Positions 1-8,780 are shown, counted from the first letter of the stretch. The stretch is 16,235 nt of DNA from an uncultured Pseudomonadota bacterium (GCA_913057845.1 CAJXPC010000009.1:1-16235); one strand, 5' to 3'. A program made the numbers and translations. The notes: generated by a model not told the origin, from the letters alone.

Positions 1-735
<735 letters not shown>

Positions 736-743
736 TCAGTGAT

Positions 744-1229
744 CTATACGTTGTAGATGTCGATCACTTGATGGATGTAGTCGTTCTTCAGTACGATGTA
801 CTTGTCCATAATTTTTGGCTTTTCATCGGAAAAGTCGATTTCATACTTGCAATACCCGTAATGGGAGAAGTCCTGCTTGTGACGATGACTCAAGGTATGC
901 CAGTTGAAACGTACCGAACAACGTGTACCCTGCTGTTCAATAATTTCAACATTACTAATATTGTGAGACGTACGGGCAATCGGGCTGGTTGCTGAAGACC
1001 GCTCGGTCTTGATGCGAAATACCCTATCCTCCAAGCCTTTGCGATCTGGGTAGTAGATCAATGAAATTTCCCGCTGTGGATCATTGATCAGTTCCCCGTC
1101 ATCATCCCATGAAGGCATCCAGAATCGAGCAGACGGGTCATAGCATTCCAGCCATTCATCCCACTGCTGTTCGTCAAGTAAACGGCCCTCTTTAAAGAGA
1201 AAGTTCTCAACTTGTTCTCTGCTGATCAT
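744..1229 (-). CDS. benB: Benzoate 1,2-dioxygenase small (beta) subunit BenB
   Basis: BenB is the small subunit of the benzoate dioxygenase hydroxylase (alpha3beta3). It is a structural subunit of the ring-hydroxylating beta family with an NTF2-like fold and carries no metal. The 161-residue length is normal for the family. Stretches such as EISLIYYPDRKGLEDRVFRIKTERS (split by eye into family blocks near residues 55-78), RTSHNISNV and LKNDYIHQVIDIY near the C-terminus are closely similar to Acinetobacter BenB as I remember it. The ATG at 1227-1229 follows the benA stop by only 2 bases, and a GGGGGAAAG ribosome-binding site lies inside the end of benA, so translation is probably coupled. The gene is intact. 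Confidence 0.96.
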   Translation of the reverse strand: MISREQVENFLFKEGRLLDEQQWDEWLECYDPSARFWMPSWDDDGELINDPQREISLIYYPDRKGLEDRVFRIKTERSSATSPIARTSHNISNVEIIEQQGTRCSVRFNWHTLSHRHKQDFSHYGYCKYEIDFSDEKPKIMDKYIVLKNDYIHQVIDIYNV

Positions 1230-1231
1230 GA

Positions 1232-2590
1232 TTACTTTCCCCCTTCAATTGCTTTTTTCATCACGTCACGCCAGTAGCCGTGCTGAATGGGGTACAGACC
1301 CTCGTCTTCCGTTCGAGTACCACTCAAAATTGGCTTTAGGTCAATTTTTTGAGCTTCCTCATTCGCACCTTTAACCCAGTGCTTTGCTCCTCGGCACATG
1401 TCATTCCATTCAGACGCAATACCGTTGTATCCCTCTTGGCATGATCGGAACTCCTCCAGATCATCTGGTGTTGCCATGCCACTCACGTTGAAGAAGTCTT
1501 CATATTGTCGAATACGGTGTGATCGAGCCTCGGGCGACTCGCCTTTCGGGGCAATGCAGTAAATCGTCACCTCAGTTCTATTGACGGATAGAGGCCGTAA
1601 TACACGAATCTGCGAGCTGAACTGGTCCATCAAGTACACGTTTGGATAAAGACACAGGTTGCGACTGTTTTCAATCATCCAGTCAGCAGTGGGCTTGCCA
1701 AACTTTTCGACATACTGTTCGTGCTTGCTGTAGTTGGGACGATCTTGCGGATTACCCCATTTAGTCCACAACAGCAGGTGACCATTCTCGAATGAATAGA
1801 ACCCACCGCCCTGTCGCCCCCAAGAACCCGCATCCATGGCTCGAATTTGGTCCTCACCAGCATTACGTTGCTTCCGTGCATTTGTAGTCGCAGCGTAGTT
1901 CCAGTGCACAGAGCTCACGTGATAACCATCAGCACCGTTCTCGGCCTGTAGCTTCCAGTTTCCGTTAAATGTATAAGTGGACGATCCACGCAATACTTCC
2001 AATCCGTCCTCAGACTGATCAACAATCATGTCGATGATCTTCTTGGACTCACCCAAAAAATCACTGAGACTTTGCACATCAGCATTCAAGCTACCGAACA
2101 AAAAGCCACGGTAGCTTTCAAAGCGCGCAACCTTAGTCAAATCGTGTGAACCTTCCTTGTTAAAGCAGTCGGGATACCCTGCCTCATCTGGATCTTTAAC
2201 CTTAAGAAGCTTCCCGCTGTTGTTAAAAGTCCAGCCATGAAAAGGACACGTGTACGTCGCACGATTGCCCTTTTTCGTCCGACACAACTGTGCGCCTCGA
2301 TGACTACACGCATTCACAAATGCATTCAATTCACCTTGACGATTGCGCGCTATGAAAACAGGCTGACGCCCCATGTAGGTGGTAAAAAAATCATTGATGT
2401 TTGGAATCTGGCTTTCATGTGCCAGATAAATCCAGTTTCCTTCAAAGATTGTTTTCATTTCGAGCTCAAATAATCGCTCATCTGTAAACGCACTTCGATG
2501 AACTCGATAGTCACCACGCTCCTCGTCTTCGACCAAGAAGTCATCAATCGAATTCAGCGCACCTGGCTTTTGCTCAAATATTGGAATCAT
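1232..2590 (-). CDS. benA: Benzoate 1,2-dioxygenase large (alpha) subunit BenA
   Basis: BenA is the catalytic subunit of the Rieske non-heme iron oxygenase that converts benzoate to its 1,2-cis-diol (2-hydro-1,2-dihydroxybenzoate). From the ATG at 2588-2590 it has 452 residues. The Rieske ligands are Cys95, His97, Cys115 and His118 (CSH...CPFH). The mononuclear iron histidines are His224 and His229 in the DGYHVSSVH block, and the third ligand is expected from an Asp in the MATPDD segment near residue 376. Electron transfer through Asp221 next to this site is typical of the family. A GTG lies directly upstream (2591-2593). I prefer the ATG because AGGAGG sits 8 bases before it, against 5 before the GTG. 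Length and sequence blocks match BenA of Acinetobacter and Pseudomonas closely, which separates it from toluate and anthranilate relatives with fair but not full certainty. Confidence 0.96.
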   Translation of the reverse strand: MIPIFEQKPGALNSIDDFLVEDEERGDYRVHRSAFTDERLFELEMKTIFEGNWIYLAHESQIPNINDFFTTYMGRQPVFIARNRQGELNAFVNACSHRGAQLCRTKKGNRATYTCPFHGWTFNNSGKLLKVKDPDEAGYPDCFNKEGSHDLTKVARFESYRGFLFGSLNADVQSLSDFLGESKKIIDMIVDQSEDGLEVLRGSSTYTFNGNWKLQAENGADGYHVSSVHWNYAATTNARKQRNAGEDQIRAMDAGSWGRQGGGFYSFENGHLLLWTKWGNPQDRPNYSKHEQYVEKFGKPTADWMIENSRNLCLYPNVYLMDQFSSQIRVLRPLSVNRTEVTIYCIAPKGESPEARSHRIRQYEDFFNVSGMATPDDLEEFRSCQEGYNGIASEWNDMCRGAKHWVKGANEEAQKIDLKPILSGTRTEDEGLYPIQHGYWRDVMKKAIEGGK

Positions 2591-2615
2591 CACTCACTCC
2601 TCCTGATACAGTCCC

Positions 2616-3533
2616 TTAAGCGGCGCGACGTGGGCGCTCAACTTCTGCAGTTACAGCAGCCTCTGCGGGACGCAATTGGAAATCAAAGTGAATTGACGAG
2701 AAGGGACGATCCAAGCCGCGCTTTTGAATCTCCGCCGGATCAGTAATCTTATTGATCGCTGGCACCAAACCTTCGCGACTTGCAAAAGCAAAGTCGTCCC
2801 ACAAGTAAGGATCACCATCAATATTGATCTGAGTTGTGAGCTTGGCATGACCTTCTGCACTGACAAAAAAGTGAATGTGTGCAGGACGGTGACCATGGCG
2901 CCCCAGTTGATCAAGTAATTTCTGGGTTTGACCGTTGGGAGGGCATGAATAACCACTTGGAACAATGCTGCGGAAGCTATATTTACCATTCGCGTCAGCA
3001 ACCAGAGTGCGACGCAAATTGAATGCGCTTTGCGTGCTGTCAAAATGTGAATAACCACCTTTCAAATTGGCGTGCCAAACCTCAACAGTTGCGTTAGGCA
3101 CTGGCTTCCCAGTGTTATCAAACACCGTGCCTTCCATGAACAGGATCTCACCCTCAGCCTCTTCTGTTCCGTCATCCAGGCGAGCGAAGCCTTCACATAC
3201 AGGCGCGCCAGCTACATAGAGAGGGCCTTCAATTGTTCTGGGCGTTCCGCTCAACAGGCCTGCTCGCTCATCCGCCTCATCAGCACGTATATCCAGAAAT
3301 CGTTCAAGTCCCAGACCCGGGATCAGCAATGCCATTTCACCAACAGCCCCAGTCTTAGCAAAGTAATCAACGCCTGTCCAAAACTCAGTTTGACTAATGT
3401 CCAGGTCTTCAATAGCCTTCATCAAATCAGTCAGCAGGCGCAGGGTGATCTCCTGAACTCGTTTGTTTACTGGCCCCTCTGCGGTGTCAACGATGTAGTT
3501 CTTAGCTAGTTGTTCAATGTCTTTATGTTTCAT
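2616..3533 (-). CDS. catA: Catechol 1,2-dioxygenase CatA
   Basis: CatA is the intradiol ring-cleaving dioxygenase that opens catechol to cis,cis-muconate using Fe(III). The reading frame is open up to 3593, but the ATG at 3531-3533 is chosen because AAAGGAGA lies 6 bases upstream and the family N-terminus starts here. The protein has 305 residues, as usual for the family. An N-terminal helical linker domain (about 1-100) precedes the catalytic beta-sandwich. The expected iron ligands are Tyr161 (GGYSHFD), Tyr195 (PSGYSCP), and His219 and His221 (HRPAHIHFFV). The gene lies between catC (41-base gap) and benA (25-base gap from the catA stop to the benA ATG), consistent with one transcript. The C-terminal tail after residue 288 (RPAEAAVTAEVERPRRAA) is extra and rich in Ala and Arg. 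Confidence 0.97.
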   Translation of the reverse strand: MKHKDIEQLAKNYIVDTAEGPVNKRVQEITLRLLTDLMKAIEDLDISQTEFWTGVDYFAKTGAVGEMALLIPGLGLERFLDIRADEADERAGLLSGTPRTIEGPLYVAGAPVCEGFARLDDGTEEAEGEILFMEGTVFDNTGKPVPNATVEVWHANLKGGYSHFDSTQSAFNLRRTLVADANGKYSFRSIVPSGYSCPPNGQTQKLLDQLGRHGHRPAHIHFFVSAEGHAKLTTQINIDGDPYLWDDFAFASREGLVPAINKITDPAEIQKRGLDRPFSSIHFDFQLRPAEAAVTAEVERPRRAA

Positions 3534-3574
3534 CACAATCTCCTTTGGATTTGTATAACTGAGGAACCGTTTTT

Positions 3575-3865
3575 TTAGCGGTCGTCTTCCCACACGGATG
3601 AGGGATGTCTCACCAGCGGATTAATTTCGATTTGCATGTAGGGAAAAAGCGGTAAAGTCGAGATCAAACTGTGCAACTCATCGATATCGCTCACATCGAA
3701 AACACTGAAGTTGGCGTACTGCCCTGCGATTCTCCAAAGATGTCGCCATTTACCCTCTTTTTGCAAAGACTGGGCACGAGCTTTCTCGGTGCGTTTCAAT
3801 TCGTCCGCCTGTTCAGCAGGCATGGACTGCGGCAAGTTCACTGTCATTTTGACGTGGAACAACAT
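3575..3865 (-). CDS. catC: Muconolactone delta-isomerase CatC
   Basis: CatC isomerises (+)-muconolactone to 3-oxoadipate enol-lactone in the ortho-cleavage pathway and usually forms a homodecamer. The 96-residue length and the opening MLFHVKMTVNLP, with GKWRHLWRIAGQYANFSVFD in the centre and the LPLFPYM...PLVRHPS end, are diagnostic for the family. The ATG at 3863-3865 has a strong AGGAGGAA site upstream. It lies 26 bases after the catB stop and 41 bases before catA, in the cat-ben operon. The gene appears intact. Confidence 0.97.
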   Translation of the reverse strand: MLFHVKMTVNLPQSMPAEQADELKRTEKARAQSLQKEGKWRHLWRIAGQYANFSVFDVSDIDELHSLISTLPLFPYMQIEINPLVRHPSSVWEDDR

Positions 3866-3891
3866 GGTCTTCCTCCTCTTATTGCTCGCTG

Positions 3892-5016
3892 TTAATTCAG
3901 CGGCTTTCTACTCATGGACTCAATCTTCTCTAGATCAAGATCCAGTCCCAAACCCTTACCTGTTGGTAAATGCAGGCAAAAATCCTCATAACGAAGTGGT
4001 GTTCGCAATATCGAATCGGACAACAAAAGTGGTCCAAACAGCTCTGTGCCAAACTGCAAAGCATCGAATGTAGAAAAAAGGTGGGCAGATGCAATCGTGC
4101 CAATAGGGCCCTCTAACATCGTCCCGCCATACAGCGATACACCGTAAAGATCAGCCAGATCGGCTACCACGCGAGCCTGACTCAAACCGCCGTTTTGCGC
4201 GATCTTGATGGAGAAGACATAAGCGGCAGCCTGATTGCAGAAACGTAAAGCGTCATGCGGACCCATAAGGGCCTCATCAGCCATCATTGGAACGGAGAAT
4301 CGTCGAGTCAGACGGGCCATTCCCGCCACATTCGAAATTGGTAAAGGTTGCTCAATCAAATCAATACCACCCTCGACCAATCGTGAAATTGCATAGTTGG
4401 CGGTTGGCTCATCCCACGCTTGATTTACGTCGACACGCACACTCGCTTGCTCACCCAGGGCCGACTTAATCGCCAACACATGTGCCACATCTCGCTTAAC
4501 TTCGTGCACACCGATTTTCAGCTTGAAAATGTTGTGACGTTTGGCAGCGAGCATGGCCTTGGCCTCAGCAATATCCGTATCTGTGTCACCACTGGCCAGG
4601 GTCCAAGCAACAGGCAAGGCATTTGTCTGTGCCCCACCTAACAATTCATGAAGAGGAACGCCAAGTCGCTGTGCCTGCGCATCCATCATCGCGGTTTCAA
4701 GAGCACATTTCGCGAAGCGATTACCACGGGCAGACTGCTGCAGTTTGCGCATGCACTGCCGAATGTGGCGCGGGTTCATTCCGATCAACAAAGGGCCCAA
4801 ATGCCGCTCAATATTGATTGCAATGCTCTCGGGGCTCTCGTCGCCGTACTTCAAACCACCAATGGTCGTCGCCTCACCCCAACCCACGAAGCCATCTGCA
4901 CAGGTCAATTTAACTAACACCAATGTTTGCGCCTTCATGGTGGCCACAGACAGTTGGTGAGGACGTATGGTTGGAATGTCCAACACGTAGACCTGGATAC
5001 GTTCGATCATATTCAT
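3892..5016 (-). CDS. catB: Muconate cycloisomerase CatB
   Basis: CatB is an enolase-superfamily enzyme that cycloisomerises cis,cis-muconate to muconolactone. The 374 residues contain the capping domain (about 1-130) and the TIM-like barrel with every expected residue. Lys165 and Lys167 form the KxK motif in FKLKIG, with Lys167 as catalytic base. Asp196, Glu222 and Asp247 bind the divalent metal. Lys271 is in SIKIAQNGG and Glu325 in FGTELFGP. Each position is 2 lower than in the Pseudomonas enzyme as I remember it. The ATG at 5014-5016 gives the family N-terminus (MNMIERIQVYVLDIPTIRPH); an ATG two codons later is an alternative. Neither has a clear Shine-Dalgarno site. It is the first gene of the cat-ben operon, so its promoter must lie in 5017-5117, shared with the divergent regulator. 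Confidence 0.96.
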   Translation of the reverse strand: MNMIERIQVYVLDIPTIRPHQLSVATMKAQTLVLVKLTCADGFVGWGEATTIGGLKYGDESPESIAINIERHLGPLLIGMNPRHIRQCMRKLQQSARGNRFAKCALETAMMDAQAQRLGVPLHELLGGAQTNALPVAWTLASGDTDTDIAEAKAMLAAKRHNIFKLKIGVHEVKRDVAHVLAIKSALGEQASVRVDVNQAWDEPTANYAISRLVEGGIDLIEQPLPISNVAGMARLTRRFSVPMMADEALMGPHDALRFCNQAAAYVFSIKIAQNGGLSQARVVADLADLYGVSLYGGTMLEGPIGTIASAHLFSTFDALQFGTELFGPLLLSDSILRTPLRYEDFCLHLPTGKGLGLDLDLEKIESMSRKPLN

Positions 5017-5092
5017 TCGGTATGGAGCTGATTGATGTTTAACAGTGAAACAAGGATAAAAGTGCTAAGATTGGTGTGTCCAACACTGAATT

Positions 5093-5109
5093 GGTATCTT
5101 TTCGATACC
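5093..5109. promoter_or_regulatory. Dyad operator candidate of BenM/CatM-type regulator
   Basis: GGTATC-N5-GATACC is a perfect 6-5-6 inverted repeat in the catB/benM divergent intergenic region, 8 bases before the regulator ATG. It contains the LysR T-N11-A pattern. The known BenM/CatM sites are ATAC-N7-GTAT. Here the half-sites face the other way (GTAT-N7-ATAC), so binding by this regulator is an inference from position and symmetry. Confidence 0.5.
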
Positions 5110-5117
5110 CCACAGGT

Positions 5118-6044
5118 ATGAACATAGAAATTCGACACATCCGCTATTTTCTCGCCGTGGCTGAAGAGCGCAATTTCACCAAGGCCGCAGAAAGGCTACA
5201 TATGGCTCAACCTCCACTGAGCAGGCAGATCCAACAGCTTGAAGAATTACTGGAAACCCAGTTGATCGAAAGGGAATCACGTCCACTTGAATTGACTGAG
5301 GCGGGGCAGTTTTTCTACGAGCATGCAGTCCGCTTGTTGGCACAAGCGGGAGAACTGGTAAGCATGACAAAACGCTTAGGGAAAATTGAGGAAAAATTTT
5401 CCCTTGGGTTTGTTGGCTCAACTCTTTTCGGATTGCTGCCCGAGGTGATCAGGCGATTTAAAGCTGCCAATCCCGGACTGGAAGTTAGTCTTCATGAAAT
5501 GACAACAATGGAACAAATTCAGGCCCTGAAAGACGGTCTAATTGACGTGGGTATCGGTAGAATTCGCCGCGAAGATCCAAAGGTAAAAAGAACCGTTTTG
5601 CGCAATGAGGAATTAGTTGTCGCCCTTCCCATGGGACACAAACTTGCCCACAGTGGTAGCAAAATAAAATTGGTAGATCTGCTGCAGGACATCGTAGTTG
5701 TGTTCCCAAAAACACCTCGCCCAAGTTTTGCCGATCAGGTACTTGACGCGTTCAACGATCGTGGATTGAAGATTTTCAGGCTCCAAGAGGCTCGCGATCT
5801 TCAAGTAGCGTTGCTCTTGGTGGCCGCAGGTGTAGGCGTGTCAATAGTTCCTAAAAGTGTGACGGGAATGAAACGTGCTGACATTGTGTACAAGACACTT
5901 GATGAGGTCGACTTATATTCACCCGTGATCATGAGCACTCGGATTTATGATCAATCGGAAACCATCAAATCATTCATGAATGTGGTGTACAGCCTATATC
6001 GGGCAGAAGGGATTCCGTACATCAAGCCTGAGAATGACGAATGA
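5118..6044 (+). CDS. benM: LysR-type regulator of benzoate/catechol genes, BenM/CatM-like
   Basis: This is a LysR-family transcriptional regulator, presumed to activate the divergent cat-ben operon in response to muconate and perhaps benzoate. The frame can begin at a GTG at 5076, but the ATG at 5118 gives the standard LysR start (MNIEIRHIRYFLAVAEERNF) and leaves the 5093-5109 dyad outside the gene; it makes 308 residues. The N-terminal winged helix-turn-helix (TKAAERLHMAQPPLSRQIQQLE, about 21-42, given here only to show family membership) is followed by a linker helix and the effector domain from about residue 92. By my recalled alignment to Acinetobacter BenM, the primary muconate-site residues Ser99 and Thr128 correspond to Ser101 and Thr130. 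The benzoate-site residues Arg160 and Tyr293 correspond to Arg162 and Tyr294. That favours BenM over a muconate-only CatM, though catM or catR remain possible names. Its stop codon lies inside a heptamer repeat. Confidence 0.9.
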   Translation: MNIEIRHIRYFLAVAEERNFTKAAERLHMAQPPLSRQIQQLEELLETQLIERESRPLELTEAGQFFYEHAVRLLAQAGELVSMTKRLGKIEEKFSLGFVGSTLFGLLPEVIRRFKAANPGLEVSLHEMTTMEQIQALKDGLIDVGIGRIRREDPKVKRTVLRNEELVVALPMGHKLAHSGSKIKLVDLLQDIVVVFPKTPRPSFADQVLDAFNDRGLKIFRLQEARDLQVALLLVAAGVGVSIVPKSVTGMKRADIVYKTLDEVDLYSPVIMSTRIYDQSETIKSFMNVVYSLYRAEGIPYIKPENDE

Positions 6045-6067
6045 CTAATGACTAATGACTAATGACC
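6033..6067. repeat. Five-copy heptamer tandem repeat AATGAC(G/T/C)
   Basis: Units begin at 6033, 6040, 6047, 6054 and 6061: AATGACG, three identical AATGACT, then AATGACC. The array spans the last codons and TGA stop (6042-6044) of the upstream LysR gene. Because the unit length is not a multiple of 3, stop codons appear in all forward frames within about 20 bases. Confidence 0.95.
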
Positions 6068-6140
6068 AAGAATGCGCTCTGAGTAGCAAACTGTTAATTG
6101 TGTCGGTGATTTCGATCCACCCAACCCCATTCCATGCAAG

Positions 6141-6350
6141 CTATAAAGGATCTTGCGGGGTTTTCGACTCTTGTCCGAACAATTTTCCACTACCGGCCCA
6201 GTTAGATGGCGCGATATCCTCAAAAATCACATAAATATGTTCTGGGCTTGTTCCAGTATTCTTTACGATACTCTCGGTAATTTCTGCAGCTACTGCTTTT
6301 TTTGCTGATTCATCCTTACCTTCAAACCAACTAACTCGCACTACAGGCAT
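6141..6350 (-). CDS. 4-oxalocrotonate tautomerase-family protein
   Basis: This is a 69-residue protein of the tautomerase superfamily (4-OT, XylH/DmpI-like), whose members use an N-terminal proline exposed after Met removal to interconvert enol and keto acids. Visible features are Met-Pro-Val at the start, a beta strand (VVRVSWF), an amphipathic helix (about 14-32) and a second strand (HIYVIFEDI) followed by SNWAGSG. That is the beta-alpha-beta layout of the family and its usual length. The ATG at 6348-6350 has AAGGAGA 6 bases upstream. It lies 49 bases after the dioxygenase gene in the same direction and is likely co-transcribed with it. The substrate is unknown. Neither 2-hydroxymuconate nor another meta-pathway product can be assigned, because the remaining meta-cleavage genes are absent. 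Confidence 0.85.
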   Translation of the reverse strand: MPVVRVSWFEGKDESAKKAVAAEITESIVKNTGTSPEHIYVIFEDIAPSNWAGSGKLFGQESKTPQDPL

Positions 6351-6399
6351 AACAATCTCCTTAAAAAAATCTAAAAATGCACCGATTCAAGTTCTTCGG

Positions 6400-7185
6400 T
6401 CAATCGAATGCATACACATCCATCGCTAACACACCATATTCATAACTGGTGTGCAAGCGTGTAACCGCACCAACCTCACCTGCGGCACCCAGAGCAACAA
6501 AAAGTGGCGAGAGGTGTTCTTCAGTCGGATGATTCCGAACAGCGTGGGGAGCTTTGTCGCGATAACTCAGCAAAGCCTCCAAATCTTGTTCTTCAAGGTG
6601 CTCCTTCATCCAAACATCAAATTCACTCACCCATCCTGGCACTGAAGCGTCGATTTCTTGACCTCTATATTCATACAGGTTGTGGGTCAAGGAACCAGAC
6701 CCGATCACCAACACATCTTGATCTCGCAGAGTACTCAGTGCCCGTCCAATTCGTACATGCTCCATCATTGATGCATCGCGCCTCACCGAGACTTGCGTAA
6801 CGGGGATGTCAGCTTCTGGATACATTAGGCACAAAGGTACCCACGCTCCATGGTCCAGACCCCTTGTTGAACTTGTACGTACCTCAAACCCAGCCTGTTT
6901 CAATAAATCTGCTGCCTGCGAACCAACTTCCGTTGCTCCCGGTGCCGGATACTGAATTTCAAATAATTCACGTGGAAAACCACCAAAGTCGTGAATCGTA
7001 GAGGGATTATTAACAACAGACACAGCCAATTCCCCGTTCGACTCCCAATGGGCTGAGATAACCAATATTGCAGAGGGCCTGGGAAAGGTTTTTCCTACGT
7101 CGCGCAGGAAGTGATTCGCGGGACTACTCTGAATCGCCAGCATGGGAGAACCATGAGAAATAAATAAAGTGGGCAAGCGTGCCAT
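6400..7185 (-). CDS. LigB/DODA-family class III extradiol dioxygenase
   Basis: This is a metal-dependent ring-opening dioxygenase of the class III (LigB) superfamily, closest in layout to the 4,5-DOPA-extradiol-dioxygenase/YgiD group. The frame extends to 7257, but the ATG at 7183-7185 is chosen because AGGAAG lies upstream and the family start (MARLPTLFISHGSPM) begins there; the product has 261 residues, normal for the group. Candidate metal ligands are His11 (SHGSP), His46 (SAHW) and one of His219 or His224 (RNHPTEEHLSPL). His112 (LDHGAW) and His168 (LTHNL) are typical active-site histidines. Its partners are the downstream 4-OT-like gene and a divergent LysR gene, suggesting a small inducible aromatic-degradation unit. 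The actual substrate cannot be read from the sequence. Confidence 0.88.
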   Translation of the reverse strand: MARLPTLFISHGSPMLAIQSSPANHFLRDVGKTFPRPSAILVISAHWESNGELAVSVVNNPSTIHDFGGFPRELFEIQYPAPGATEVGSQAADLLKQAGFEVRTSSTRGLDHGAWVPLCLMYPEADIPVTQVSVRRDASMMEHVRIGRALSTLRDQDVLVIGSGSLTHNLYEYRGQEIDASVPGWVSEFDVWMKEHLEEQDLEALLSYRDKAPHAVRNHPTEEHLSPLFVALGAAGEVGAVTRLHTSYEYGVLAMDVYAFD

Positions 7186-7270
7186 GATCTTCCTGGGAGT
7201 CCTTGAATAAAGAGCAATAAGATTAATTGCTAATGACAGCACTTTACTTGTTACCAAAAAAGGAATAAAC

Positions 7271-7286
7271 AGTCATTTGCATGACT
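7271..7286. promoter_or_regulatory. 16-base palindrome, candidate operator for LysR/dioxygenase pair
   Basis: AGTCAT-TTGC-ATGACT is a perfect 6-4-6 inverted repeat in the 123-base region between the divergent dioxygenase (start 7185) and LysR (start 7309) genes. It lies 22 bases before the LysR ATG, where an autoregulatory site is usual. It does not fit a strict T-N11-A pattern. The assignment rests on symmetry and position only. Confidence 0.45.
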
Positions 7287-7308
7287 ATTTGTATCGTTTT
7301 ACAAGACA

Positions 7309-8205
7309 ATGGATAAATTTCAGGAAATGCAAGCCTTCGTTGCCGTGGTCGACAATGGCAGCTTTGTGCGTGCGGCTCAGGCGTTAAATACCTCGAAAGC
7401 AGCAATCTCGCGCCAAGTGGGTGATTTGGAACAGCGTTTGGGAATCCGTCTCCTTCATAGAACCACGCGCAAATTATCAATGACCGACGAGGGTCAACTG
7501 TTTTATGTTCGCTGCTCAGATCTACTACACGGTCTTTCAGAAGCAGAGTCTGAACTCAGTTTGCGAAGAGGAGAACCTGCTGGGCATCTGCGCATAAGTG
7601 CCCCAGTGACATTCGGAATCTCCCATTTGGCACCTCTGTGGGGTCGTTTTTTGCAAAAGTATCCGAAGATATCGATGGAGGTCTCCCTCTCGGATCGCAC
7701 AGTCGACTTGGTAGAAGACGGATTCGATGTGGCGATTAGAATTTCGCGCACTCCTCACCCTACCTTCATTACACGCAAGCTAGCCAAAACCACCATGGTT
7801 TTATGCGCATCACCCGCCTATTTAAGACAACATGGAGTACCAGAACATCCGAATGATCTCTCGAATCACAGTGTCATTTCCTACACCTATTGGTCATCAA
7901 AAGACGAATGGGAATTCATAAACAAAAGTGGGATTATCGAAACTGTTAAAACAAAACCTAGGTTACATGCCAATAGCGGTGACACATGCGTAGCTGCTGC
8001 ATTGCAAGATCAGGGCATCATCCTGCAACCTGATTTTCTCTTGAAAGATGAACTTCAAAAAGGGTCACTGCAACCTTTGCTGGAGGACTATCAAACAGTC
8101 GAACTTGGTATATATGCTGTTTACTCCTCGCGGAGACAATTACCTTTAAAGCTTCGCTACTTGATTGACTTTTTAGCTGCTCATTTCGCTGAAAAGGTAA
8201 ATTGA
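7309..8205 (+). CDS. LysR-family transcriptional regulator
   Basis: This 298-residue LysR regulator diverges from the extradiol dioxygenase gene and probably controls it. The N-terminal helix-turn-helix spans about residues 1-60 (FVAVVDNGSFVRAAQALNTS, then KAAISRQVGDLEQRLGIRLL). The C-terminal periplasmic-binding-like effector domain starts near GHLRISAPVTFG (about residue 90). The RLLHRTTRKLSMTDEG and VDLVEDGFDVAIRIS segments are typical of the large LysR group that includes DsdC/YafC-like local regulators. The ATG at 7309-7311 has only a weak upstream site (ACAAGAC). The effector is unknown. The sequence is intact and of usual length. Confidence 0.92.
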   Translation: MDKFQEMQAFVAVVDNGSFVRAAQALNTSKAAISRQVGDLEQRLGIRLLHRTTRKLSMTDEGQLFYVRCSDLLHGLSEAESELSLRRGEPAGHLRISAPVTFGISHLAPLWGRFLQKYPKISMEVSLSDRTVDLVEDGFDVAIRISRTPHPTFITRKLAKTTMVLCASPAYLRQHGVPEHPNDLSNHSVISYTYWSSKDEWEFINKSGIIETVKTKPRLHANSGDTCVAAALQDQGIILQPDFLLKDELQKGSLQPLLEDYQTVELGIYAVYSSRRQLPLKLRYLIDFLAAHFAEKVN

Positions 8206-8248
8206 TTAGCAGCTCAAATTTGATGAGAACATCCAACTAAAGAGAATC

Positions 8249-8264
8249 TTTTGAGGACTCAAAA
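8249..8264. terminator. Weak hairpin downstream of the LysR gene
   Basis: TTTTGAG-GA-CTCAAAA is a perfect 7-base inverted repeat with a 2-base centre, 44 bases after the LysR stop. The A/T-flanked arms could work on either strand, but the stem is AT-rich and the loop very short, so it would be a weak intrinsic terminator at best. The nearby GTTAA-CTT-TTAAC dyad (8345-8357) is similar in character. Confidence 0.3.
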
Positions 8265-8366
8265 ACCAGAAGACTGCTGGATAAAGTCGGAACCACCACT
8301 AAGATCATCGCCGTTAATACCGGAGATTGGAAAGCTTCACTAGTGTTAACTTTTAACTAATTATCT

Positions 8367-8780
8367 TCAGATTAACCTCGGCTTATTTGCCTCCCACTCG
8401 CCCAAGAACAACGCAAAGGGCATCAGGTCAAGATCATTCCCTAGCTCGAGCTCCGTCGCCCTCCACCCCAAGATGGTTATTAACATCCGTTGACTGAAGC
8501 CTTGATCCTGAAATTTGCAACGATAAATCGACCCTGAAAACCCATGAAAGTCCACGTAGCCATCCTGAATTTCGAAGCTACGAATGCCAGAGTTCAGACT
8601 CCAGACAGCATCATCACCATCATGAGGCGCCGAAACCAATCGATAAAGCACTCCTTGGTTGTCGATATATTTAATGACTCCCCACTGGTACGCCTGTTTA
8701 ATTTGCGTAGACGACTTTGGGGTTTCCGGTGCAGACTTTTCATTACTAGATTTATCAGATGAGTTGGTTTTCTTGTTCAC
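8367..8780 (-). CDS. Hypothetical protein with charged N-terminus
   Basis: I do not recognise this family. The frame is open from 8819, but the GTG at 8778-8780 is preferred because AAGGAAG lies 6 bases upstream; this gives 137 residues. Residues 1-28 are rich in Lys, Ser, Asn and Glu and look disordered. The rest (about 30-137) looks folded, with alternating beta-type stretches (WGVIKYIDNQGVLYRLV, GYVDFHGFSGSIYRCKF) and a C-terminal acidic helix. No signal peptide, membrane segment or metal motif is visible. It lies 117 bases after the AAA+ ATPase stop in the same direction, so it may be the last gene of the integrase operon or have its own promoter. Confidence 0.6.
   Translation of the reverse strand: MNKKTNSSDKSSNEKSAPETPKSSTQIKQAYQWGVIKYIDNQGVLYRLVSAPHDGDDAVWSLNSGIRSFEIQDGYVDFHGFSGSIYRCKFQDQGFSQRMLITILGWRATELELGNDLDLMPFALFLGEWEANKPRLI

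Noticed and set aside
5076..5117. GTG start for the BenM-like regulator at 5076
   Set aside because: It adds 14 residues absent from the family and would place the operator-like dyad inside the gene.
8206..8366. Attachment site between the LysR gene and the hypothetical gene
   Set aside because: I looked for a copy of the tRNA-Arg 3' end here and found none; only short AT-rich dyads are present.
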